Positions 8,483 to 15,611 of a stretch of 64,000 bases of DNA are shown here, piece after piece. The stretch's first letter is position 1. Each line of letters begins with the position of its first letter. The notes under the pieces are model-generated. The model was not told the DNA's origin and ran no database searches. It saw only the letters and a program-made list of their open reading frames with translations. Where the stretch lies: positions 248,001-312,000 of the forward strand of contig NZ_LQAQ01000111.1 of assembly GCF_001583495.1 (NCBI RefSeq). Reading direction: 5' to 3'. Position numbers and translations under genes: made by a program. The stretch is from Flammeovirga sp. SJP92 (GTDB lineage Bacteria; Bacteroidota; Bacteroidia; Cytophagales; Flammeovirgaceae).

Positions 8483-9360
8483 TATGATTTTCTGTACTTT
8501 AATTTTTCTCTTTGAACTTTTTCGATATCTAGAATCTCTTCTTTTTTATATGATAAAGCTGTGTAGGTCGCTTTTAAATCTCTACATAATTTTTGAAGTC
8601 CTGTAGGTTCTAAAGAGGCAGCATGATCAGTACCTTTCCACGTTCTGTCTTTCGTAAAGTGGCGTTCAACCCAAGTAGCACCAAGAGTATAAGCCGCATT
8701 GTCAATGGCAATTCCCAAATGATGTCCAGAAAAACCTACATCTTTTACTTTGTCACCATAGTTTTCCTGTAACCTTTTAATTTCAAGAAGACAAACATCT
8801 TCAAAAGGAACTGGGTAACCTGATGTACAAGAATAAATCACTAATCTATCTTTTCCTTGAGATGTTTCATTGAAAAAGTTAATGATTTCAAGCTCTTCTG
8901 ATTTTGAGGTCATACCAAAAGATAAATGTACTTCACCTTGGTATTCATCTCTCAATACTTTAAGCATCTCAAAGTTATTATTACAAGCAGAAGGAACTTT
9001 GATTAAAGTAGGGTTGAGTTGAATAATTTCTTGAGCAGAAGTAACATCCCAAACAGAAGTAGAATACTCTATATCGATAGACTCACAGAATTCCTTTAAT
9101 TCTTTATGTTGCTCCAAGTTAAACTCAAGATATTCTCTATGTTCACCATAAGTATCTCCATAAGAATTTCTAGGATTAGGATGTGGGGCTTGATATTGTT
9201 CTTCAGTCAGTAACTCTTTATTATTTCTCTTTTGGAATTTTGCCACATCTGCATTACAGAATTTAGCAAGCTTGATCAGCTCTTTGGCAATTTCCATATC
9301 ACCTTTATGGTTACAACCAATTTCAGCAATAACTTTAGGTTGTTTATATATATTAGTCAT
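8482..9360 (-). CDS. neuB: Sialic acid (nonulosonate) synthase, NeuB family, lacking the SAF domain
   Basis: 292 residues from the ATG at 9360; an in-frame upstream extension to 9441 lacks similarity and crosses the predicted promoter, so I prefer 9360. The N-terminus KVIAEIGCNHKGDMEIAKEL and the segments DVAKFQKRNN, PSACNNNFEML, SCTSGYPVP, FSGHHLGI and ERHFTKDRTWKGTDHAASL are the PEP/hexosamine condensing TIM barrel of NeuB. It makes a nine-carbon sugar from phosphoenolpyruvate and a hexosamine or its 6-phosphate. Usual NeuB enzymes run to ~340-350 residues with a C-terminal SAF (antifreeze-like) domain; here the protein ends at KLKYRKS, where that domain would begin. It is first in the operon with the synthetase fusion and flippase. 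No UDP-GlcNAc 2-epimerase (neuC) gene is present nearby. Confidence 0.85.
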   Translation of the reverse strand: MTNIYKQPKVIAEIGCNHKGDMEIAKELIKLAKFCNADVAKFQKRNNKELLTEEQYQAPHPNPRNSYGDTYGEHREYLEFNLEQHKELKEFCESIDIEYSTSVWDVTSAQEIIQLNPTLIKVPSACNNNFEMLKVLRDEYQGEVHLSFGMTSKSEELEIINFFNETSQGKDRLVIYSCTSGYPVPFEDVCLLEIKRLQENYGDKVKDVGFSGHHLGIAIDNAAYTLGATWVERHFTKDRTWKGTDHAASLEPTGLQKLCRDLKATYTALSYKKEEILDIEKVQREKLKYRKS

Positions 9361-9384
9361 AATGTTTTTTAGATTTGTATCAAT

Positions 9385-9415
9385 CAAAATTACATTTTCT
9401 TGGTTAGAAATAAAA
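9385..9415 (-). promoter_or_regulatory. Probable promoter of the sialic acid operon
   Basis: On the minus strand TTTT (9415-9412), 19 bp, then TAATTTTG (9392-9385) fits TTTG-N19-TAnnTTTG with one mismatch. It lies 25 bp before the preferred neuB start at 9360 and inside the alternative longer reading frame, which argues against the longer start. The region 9361-9490 is the divergent spacer between the two glycan operons. Confidence 0.45.
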
Positions 9416-9490
9416 CCATTAAATGTAACCCATTTATACATTAGTTTTTAGAAGCAGATAAGGGGTTGATATTCAATAAAAATTAAATTA

Positions 9491-10354
9491 ATGAATAGAG
9501 TAAAAGCTGAAAGTTTTATAAAGGATTGGTTGCCGAAAAAAGTTTATGTTTATTTATTTAAGAGGTTTGCTGATCTACAATTTTTTTCGTTCAATAAAAA
9601 AGAGCTAATTAAGGCTAATAAATCATTAAAAAATACTAAAAAGGGCAAGAGGTGTTTTATGATTGCCACAGGACCTTCTTTAAAGTTAGAGAACTTAAAA
9701 TTGTTGGAAAATGAGGATTGTTACACCATTAGTAATGCCTTTTTGCATGAAGATATTAAAGTGATTAACCCCCTTGCTCATTTTTATGCACCATATCATG
9801 AACCCTTAATTTTGGATAATTACCTAGACTGGCTTCAGAAATCTGATAAGGAGCTTCCTGAAAGAACTAAAATTGTTACAGGTCATAAAAATATTCCATT
9901 TATAGAAAGTAGAGAAGGTCTTTTCAAAAACAGAAAAGTAGAATATTTGTTTTTAGCCCGACATACCGATGCTTTCAATGATATATCTAAACCAATTATG
10001 CCTCCAATTAATGGCCCTCAAATGATGATTCCTTATCTTTTGTATTTGGGTTATTCTGAGATTTATCTTCTAGGTTGTGATAGTACAGTGATGAGAGATT
10101 ATAAGAAGGCAAACATTACTCATTTTTATGATTCTAAAAAGAAAGATGTCCGAAAGAATGCCTCAGATCAGAATTCCTGGTCAAAAGCTGTAGATCAATT
10201 TAAATATCAGTATGACCATTTTAAGGTCTATGAGCATTTCAATTCACATCCAACTATTCAATCTGGAGAACAAAAAATTTTAAATTTGTCTCAGGACAGC
10301 TGGATCGACTCTTATCCATTTGAAACATTAGATCACATTATTCAAAAAGGCTAA
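9491..10354 (+). CDS. DUF115/GT42-like putative sialyltransferase-type protein
   Basis: 287 residues, soluble, no signal peptide. Near residue 55 it has CFMIATGPSLKLENL, a Rossmann-like nucleotide-sugar signature. Near 175-200 it has INGPQMMIPYLLYLGYSEIY followed by LLGCDST. That pair, 'xxxGPSLK...' plus 'A/LGYxEIYLxGxD', is the layout of CMP-sialic-acid-dependent GT42 transferases and of the related DUF115/MptE-like families. The gene is divergent from the CMP-sialic-acid operon, which supports a sialyltransferase role, but this is inference: DUF115-type proteins have several activities. Its stop overlaps the next ATG by one base (TAATG), placing it first in an operon with a GT4 glycosyltransferase and a YfhO protein. 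Confidence 0.55.
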   Translation: MNRVKAESFIKDWLPKKVYVYLFKRFADLQFFSFNKKELIKANKSLKNTKKGKRCFMIATGPSLKLENLKLLENEDCYTISNAFLHEDIKVINPLAHFYAPYHEPLILDNYLDWLQKSDKELPERTKIVTGHKNIPFIESREGLFKNRKVEYLFLARHTDAFNDISKPIMPPINGPQMMIPYLLYLGYSEIYLLGCDSTVMRDYKKANITHFYDSKKKDVRKNASDQNSWSKAVDQFKYQYDHFKVYEHFNSHPTIQSGEQKILNLSQDSWIDSYPFETLDHIIQKG

Positions 10355-11553
10355 TGAAAGTAGTTCATATCAGTACATATCCCAATGGAGGAGCAGGTAA
10401 AGCAGCCTTTCGTTTACATAAAGGACTGTTGCATCACGGTGTTGATTCTAAGATAATTACAAGGGCAGAGACAAATGGACTGAAAGAAGTCTATGCATTT
10501 AATCCTTCAGTATGGTTTAGAAAACTATCTTCATTGTGGAAAGCAATAAGGATTTTCCCCAAAGTATTAAAAGAAAATCCAGATTGTGAAGGGTTTAGTT
10601 CACCTTTTTCATTATTTCGAGTAGATAGACATCCTTTTGTTAAACAGGCAGATGTTGTTGTTTTACATTGGACTACCAACTTTTTAGATTACCCGTCTTT
10701 CTTTAAAAATATAGATAAGCCTATTGTTATTTATTTGCACGATATGGCTCATTTTTTAGGAGGATTTCATTATTTAAATGATCTCAACAGATTCAAAGAA
10801 TTTGCTGCTTTGGAAGCAGATTTCAGAAAAGTGAAAAGAGAGGCTTTCTCCAATAAAGATATTGAGATCTCGGCTCCTTCTCAATGGGTAATGGATCACT
10901 CCCTAAGAAGTGAATTACTATCAAATTTCAAACATAATTTACTTTATAATTGCTTAGATGAAAGTGAATATAAGATTTATGAAAAGGAGATAGCAAGGTC
11001 GTTTTTCAATTTAAATAAGGAAGAAAAAGTAATTCTTTTTATTAGTGAAAGGGTTTCCAATTACCGAAAAGGAGCTGATATTTTAATTGAAGCATTGAAA
11101 AAAGTAGATTTGAAGAATATACAGCTTCTTATTGTGGGTAACTATGATAAAACGCTTTTTGATTCAGAAAATATAAAAATTGCAGGTCTTTTAACTTCTG
11201 AAAAGGAAATGGCTATGGCCTATAGTGCCTCAGATTTATTTATTTTGCCGACGCGTGAAGATGTATTGACAAACGTTATGTTGGAAAGCTTGTACTGTGG
11301 AACACCCGTAATGTCTTTTGCTAATGGAGGAATGAGAGAAGTACTGAATGAATCGAATGGTGTGCTTTTAGAAGAAATTGACTCTGATTGTTTGGCGAGA
11401 GGAATTCAGGATTGGATTGAAGAGGATAAAACTTACAATAGGGAATTAATTAGGAAAAATGCAGTTGAAAAATTTAATATTAAAGATGCAGGCTTTAATT
11501 TTAAAAAAATAATAGAAGGAAGATTAAACCAAGAAAAAAATACAGATAATTAA
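10354..11553 (+). CDS. Glycosyltransferase family 4 (group 1)
   Basis: 399 residues. N-terminus MKVVHISTYPNGGAGKAAFR is the GT-B acceptor-side start with a glycine-rich loop. The C-terminal domain has VGNYDKTLFDSENI, then FILPTREDVLTNVMLESLYC, GTPVMSFANGGMREVL, which is the E-x7-E nucleotide-sugar motif of GT4 retaining enzymes. It likely adds a sugar to a lipid-linked or surface glycan at the inner membrane face. It overlaps the genes on both sides by one base (TAATG at 10354 and 11553), so the three are translationally coupled. Donor and acceptor are not determinable from sequence. Confidence 0.88.
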   Translation: MKVVHISTYPNGGAGKAAFRLHKGLLHHGVDSKIITRAETNGLKEVYAFNPSVWFRKLSSLWKAIRIFPKVLKENPDCEGFSSPFSLFRVDRHPFVKQADVVVLHWTTNFLDYPSFFKNIDKPIVIYLHDMAHFLGGFHYLNDLNRFKEFAALEADFRKVKREAFSNKDIEISAPSQWVMDHSLRSELLSNFKHNLLYNCLDESEYKIYEKEIARSFFNLNKEEKVILFISERVSNYRKGADILIEALKKVDLKNIQLLIVGNYDKTLFDSENIKIAGLLTSEKEMAMAYSASDLFILPTREDVLTNVMLESLYCGTPVMSFANGGMREVLNESNGVLLEEIDSDCLARGIQDWIEEDKTYNRELIRKNAVEKFNIKDAGFNFKKIIEGRLNQEKNTDN

Positions 11554-14048
11554 TGAACAAATTTAGTTTTCAAAAATATAATTGGGTATTAGTAATACCA
11601 GTATTTTTTATTTTGACTATAATATACTTTAGTCCAGAATTTTTTGATAATAAATCGATTCAGCAAAGTGACTTAGTTCACTTTAAAGGGATGTCTCATC
11701 AGTCTCACCTTGAATCAGAAAAAACAGGGGAGCCACCATTATGGAACTCGGCCATGTTTTCTGGTATGCCAGAATTACTTTTCTCTAGTATTCAGGGTGA
11801 TCCAGCCCATGTCCTTTATACTATTTCAATGTTTGGAATGTATGAAAACTACGAATCTCCAATGACAGTTTTGTTACTCATGACGACATTATGGATTTGT
11901 TTGATGTGTTTTAGAGTAAACCCATGGATTGCAGCTTTTATATCGGCTGCATTCGCCTTCAATACTTTTTATATTACATCACTAGAAGCGGGTCATATGA
12001 CAAAACTTTTAGCCATTGGATATGCTGCATTGGTAATTGGTGGTATGCGTCTTCTTTTTGATAAGAAATTATTATTAGGGGCAGGCGTTTTAGCTGGGGC
12101 TATGTTGCTGGAATTGAGAGCAGGGCACTATCAAATTACATATTACTTGGTTTTTGTATGCTTGATTTATGGTATTGTTGAATTAATATATGCCTATAAA
12201 AAAGGTGAATTGGCTTATTTCCTAAAGATTATTGTACCTATCGGAATTCTTTCAGTTGGTTTAGGAGCATCATCTCAATTATGGAGAGTCTTGACAACTA
12301 AAGAATATTCAGAGTTTTCAATTAGAGGTAAAAAAGAATTAACTCCTTTACCAGGTGAACAAAATAATCACACAGAAGAAGGATTGGACAAAGGGTATGC
12401 ATTCAGTTGGAGTGAAGGGAAAATGGAATCTCTAACACTTTTAGCTCCAAATTTCTATGGAGGAAGTAGCCATGAAAAAATCTCTAAAGATGGACCTTTA
12501 GTTGAAGCTTTGGTAAAAAAATATGGAAAAAGGACAGTTGAAAATCAAGTATTGAGTCAGCCTAATTTTAGAATGCCATTATACTTTGGGGAGCAGCCTT
12601 TTACTGGAGGTCCAATTTACCAAGGTATTTTGATCTCATTCTTTTTCATTTTAGCATTATTTATTCTTGATACTAAAACTAGAGCTTGGCTAATTGGTGG
12701 TGCATTAATTACCTTAATGTTTGCATGGGGAAAAAACCTTCAATGGTTCAACTATACCTTATTTGATATTTTACCAGGTATGAATAAATTCAGAACACCG
12801 GCGATGTCATTAGGAGTGAGCTGTGTTGTGATGGCTTTAGGTGGTGCTATTGGTTTGGATAAGCTAATAAAAGAAGGATGGAATGAAAAGAACCAAAAAG
12901 CATTTTTATATGCAGGTGGAAGTACTTTAGGACTTTTGATCTTAATGTGGCTAGGAGCAGGTTTCATGGATGTCAGTGGTCCAAGAGATGCAGGAATCAT
13001 CCAACAGTTAGGTCTTACTAATAAAGGGATCTTAGAAGAGGAAAGAGTTTTTGTAATGAGAAGTGATGTGAGAAGATCAATCATATTCTTACTATTAGCT
13101 TTAGTGACATTATTTGTATATTCTAAAGGGAAAATCAAAACATCAATTCTTGTTGTTGTATTATCAATTTTGACCTTTACGGATGTTTGGGTAGTAGCAA
13201 AGCGATACATTAATGAGTCTTCATTCCAGAAAAAATCGAATGCTGAATTCCACTCTCCAACAGCAGCAGATAAAGAAATCTTAAAAGACAAAGATCCGAA
13301 CTATAGGGTCTTAAACTTGACAACAAGTACTTTTAATGAAGCCAATACATCATATTATCATAAGTCAATTGGTGGTTATTTTGCCGCTAAGTTGCGCAGA
13401 TATCAAGACCTCATTGAGCGTGAATTAATGACAGAAATGCAAACTCTAGCCTCAGGTATCCAATCAGGACAGCCTTTGCCAGTAAAAGCAACACCTGCTT
13501 TGAACATGCTGAATATGAAATATGCAATCTTAGGTTCAACAGCACAAGCGGTTTATAGAAATCCAAATGCTTTAGGACATGCTTGGTTTGTGGATAAGGT
13601 AATTAAGGTCAATTCTGCAGATGAAGAAATGGAAGCTTTATCAACCATTGATCCAAGTTTCCAAGCAATTGTGGATGTTCAGAAATTCCCGAATGCTGAA
13701 ATCACAACTAATTTTGCGGAAGGTGACCAAATCAAATTGACTTCATTTAATCAAAGAAGGTTGAAATATACGGCTGATAGTAAGAATGGAGGTTTTGCTG
13801 TTTTCTCAGAAGTGTGGTACCCTGCAGGTTGGGTAGCTAAAATTGATGGGGAACCTGTGGATATTGTTTGTGCCAATTATGTTTTAAGAGGTTTACAAAT
13901 TCCAGCAGGAAAGCATGAGATTACCTTTGATTTTGACCCCAACTCTTTTGTAGTTGGAGGAATGATTTCAAAAATTGCCGGTTATCTTACAATCTTGCTA
14001 CTATTTGGAGCCATTGGATTAGTTATTTATAAGGAAACAAAAAAATAG
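11553..14048 (+). CDS. YfhO family membrane protein (GT-C-like)
   Basis: 831 residues with about a dozen membrane helices in the first ~520 residues, one near the C-terminus, and a large extracytoplasmic domain at ~560-800. A conserved stretch after the first helix includes DLVHFKGMSHQSHLESEKTG and PPLWNSAMFSGMPELLFS, as in Bacteroidota YfhO proteins, and the GT-C-like acidic/aromatic features sit in the first periplasmic loop. YfhO-family proteins in Firmicutes act in glycosylation of teichoic or lipoteichoic acid; by analogy this one may transfer a sugar on the outer face of the inner membrane. Last gene of the three-gene plus-strand glycan operon, followed by a strong terminator. Confidence 0.8.
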   Translation: MNKFSFQKYNWVLVIPVFFILTIIYFSPEFFDNKSIQQSDLVHFKGMSHQSHLESEKTGEPPLWNSAMFSGMPELLFSSIQGDPAHVLYTISMFGMYENYESPMTVLLLMTTLWICLMCFRVNPWIAAFISAAFAFNTFYITSLEAGHMTKLLAIGYAALVIGGMRLLFDKKLLLGAGVLAGAMLLELRAGHYQITYYLVFVCLIYGIVELIYAYKKGELAYFLKIIVPIGILSVGLGASSQLWRVLTTKEYSEFSIRGKKELTPLPGEQNNHTEEGLDKGYAFSWSEGKMESLTLLAPNFYGGSSHEKISKDGPLVEALVKKYGKRTVENQVLSQPNFRMPLYFGEQPFTGGPIYQGILISFFFILALFILDTKTRAWLIGGALITLMFAWGKNLQWFNYTLFDILPGMNKFRTPAMSLGVSCVVMALGGAIGLDKLIKEGWNEKNQKAFLYAGGSTLGLLILMWLGAGFMDVSGPRDAGIIQQLGLTNKGILEEERVFVMRSDVRRSIIFLLLALVTLFVYSKGKIKTSILVVVLSILTFTDVWVVAKRYINESSFQKKSNAEFHSPTAADKEILKDKDPNYRVLNLTTSTFNEANTSYYHKSIGGYFAAKLRRYQDLIERELMTEMQTLASGIQSGQPLPVKATPALNMLNMKYAILGSTAQAVYRNPNALGHAWFVDKVIKVNSADEEMEALSTIDPSFQAIVDVQKFPNAEITTNFAEGDQIKLTSFNQRRLKYTADSKNGGFAVFSEVWYPAGWVAKIDGEPVDIVCANYVLRGLQIPAGKHEITFDFDPNSFVVGGMISKIAGYLTILLLFGAIGLVIYKETKK

Positions 14049-14070
14049 AGTTTCTCTTATCTTAAATATA

Positions 14071-14102
14071 AAGCGAAGTCTTTTGAAGGCTTCGCTTTTT
14101 TT
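14071..14102 (+). terminator. Rho-independent terminator of the glycan operon
   Basis: Arms aagcgaagtc (14071-14080) and ggcttcgctt (14088-14097) pair along 10 bp with one G-U, followed by a run of T to 14102. Confidence 0.88.
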
Positions 14103-14128
14103 GTAGTTGAACTTATTAATTACCTTTG
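14101..14128 (+). promoter_or_regulatory. Promoter candidate for the BaiN-type flavoprotein
   Basis: TACCTTTG at 14121-14128 is a perfect TAnnTTTG -7 box; a TTG at 14101-14103, 17 bp upstream, could be the -33 element and overlaps the preceding terminator tail. The start codon at 14145 would give a very short leader. Confidence 0.45.
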
Positions 14129-14144
14129 CTCAAAATACAGAAAA

Positions 14145-15356
14145 ATGAAAATAGGAGTTATTGGAGGAGGTGCTGCAGGGTTCTTTGCAGCCATACATTC
14201 AGCGGAAAATAATCCAGAAGCTGAAGTACATATCATTGAGAAAACAAGTAAGGTATTAGGAAAAGTAAAAATATCTGGAGGGGGAAGGTGTAATGTCACT
14301 AATGTGATTTATCAACCTGTTCCCTTGTCAAAACATTATCCAAGGGGTGAAAAATTTCTCAAAAAAGCATTTGGCCATTTTAATAGCCAAGATACTGTAA
14401 AATGGTTTGAAGATAGAGGTGTGAAAATAAAAGCAGAAGAGGATGGAAGAATGTTTCCTGATACAGATGATTCTCAAACCATCATTGATTGCTTGATGAA
14501 TGAAGTGAGGAGATTGGGGATTCAATTAAGATACAGTACTACGGTGCAAAGTCTTACAGCTTTAGAAGAGGAGAGCATCGGTTTGGAGATTGATGGACAA
14601 CAAGAGGTTTTTGATAAAGTAATTGTTTGTACTGGAGGACAGCCTAAGATAGATGGTTTTAATTGGTTGAAATCTCTTGGGCATAAAATTGAAAGTCCGG
14701 TTCCTTCTTTATTTACTTTTAAAATAAATCATAAACCACTTACTGCTTTGATGGGATTATCGGTTCCTAACGCTAAAATTAGAGTGATTGGTGAGAAAAA
14801 ATTGGTAGAAGAAGGACCTCTATTAATTACACATTGGGGTGTAAGTGGACCAGTTGTATTAAGAACTTCAGCTTGGGGAGCTAGGACATTATCTGATAAA
14901 AATTATCAATTTTCAATTCTTGTTTCATGGCTGAGTAATTACACGGAAGAGGAATTAAGGCAATATATCTATGAACAAAAAGAGGTTTTAAAGAAAAAGC
15001 AAATCAAAAATAAGAACCCATTTCAGTTGCCTCAGCGTTTATGGGATTATTGCTTGCAAAGAATTGAGGTGCCTGAAACTAAACTTTGGTTGGACCTAAG
15101 TAAAAAGGAATTGAATAAACTGATCAATTTCCTTTTGTCTGATCAATATGATGTGGTGGGTCAGACAAAGTTTAAAGAGGAATTTGTGACTTGTGGAGGA
15201 ATCAGCCTCTCTGATATTGATGTAAAAACCATGGAAAGCAAGAAAGTAAAGAACTTACATTTTGCGGGTGAAATCATGGATATTGATGGAATTACAGGTG
15301 GATTTAATTTTCAAGCTGCTTGGACAACTGCCTTTATTGCATCAAAAAACAATTAA
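14145..15356 (+). CDS. BaiN/RdsA-family (HI0933-like) FAD-dependent oxidoreductase
   Basis: 403 residues. The N-terminus MKIGVIGGGAAGFFAAIHSA is a dinucleotide-binding GxGxxG fold, followed by the family-specific KVKISGGGRCNVTN (about residues 43-56). The C-terminus closes with LHFAGEIMDIDGITGGFNFQ, the second FAD-contacting motif. TGGQPKIDGFNWLKSLGHKI is also characteristic. Members are soluble flavoproteins of mostly unknown physiological substrate; annotation as aminoacetone oxidase or BaiN (bile acid reductase) is by homology only. It appears monocistronic, with its own promoter candidate at 14101-14128 and a long hairpin downstream. Confidence 0.88.
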   Translation: MKIGVIGGGAAGFFAAIHSAENNPEAEVHIIEKTSKVLGKVKISGGGRCNVTNVIYQPVPLSKHYPRGEKFLKKAFGHFNSQDTVKWFEDRGVKIKAEEDGRMFPDTDDSQTIIDCLMNEVRRLGIQLRYSTTVQSLTALEEESIGLEIDGQQEVFDKVIVCTGGQPKIDGFNWLKSLGHKIESPVPSLFTFKINHKPLTALMGLSVPNAKIRVIGEKKLVEEGPLLITHWGVSGPVVLRTSAWGARTLSDKNYQFSILVSWLSNYTEEELRQYIYEQKEVLKKKQIKNKNPFQLPQRLWDYCLQRIEVPETKLWLDLSKKELNKLINFLLSDQYDVVGQTKFKEEFVTCGGISLSDIDVKTMESKKVKNLHFAGEIMDIDGITGGFNFQAAWTTAFIASKNN

Positions 15357-15414
15357 AATCTTTGAATAGTACAATTTCAATGTGATTTTACTGTACTATT
15401 TTAATATAAATAAA

Positions 15415-15460
15415 GTGTTCAAAATTTAACACATGAGAAGTGGTGTTAAATTTTGAACAC
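15415..15460. other. Perfect 18-bp inverted repeat (long AT-rich hairpin)
   Basis: Arms gtgttcaaaatttaacac (15415-15432) and gtgttaaattttgaacac (15443-15460) are exactly complementary, with a 10-nt loop. The stem is mostly A-T and only a weak T-run follows. It lies 59 bp after the flavoprotein stop and ~150 bp before the TonB receptor start, so it could be a terminator, a leader structure or an operator for the receptor. Confidence 0.8.
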
Positions 15461-15611
15461 AGCTCTTTTATCTAAAACTAACAAACAGTGGAATATTATT
15501 AATAAGATTTAATACTCCTTGTAACACTGTATATGATTTGTTTTTGTGATCTTAATCCCTACAACTTTGATTCATCTCAAACAGAGAAAAGAAGAAAAGT
15601 ACAATAATTAC

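Noticed and set aside
9361-9441. Longer start for NeuB
   Set aside because: It adds 27 residues unlike any NeuB and overlaps a promoter candidate; the family N-terminus begins soon after 9360.
12752-13291. 179-codon reading frame antisense to the YfhO gene
   Set aside because: No family similarity or signal is seen; codon use mirrors the antisense of a real membrane protein gene.
15546-15611. Upstream extension of the TonB receptor ORF to a GTG
   Set aside because: The signal peptide begins at the ATG at 15612; the added residues are polar and lack similarity to a signal.
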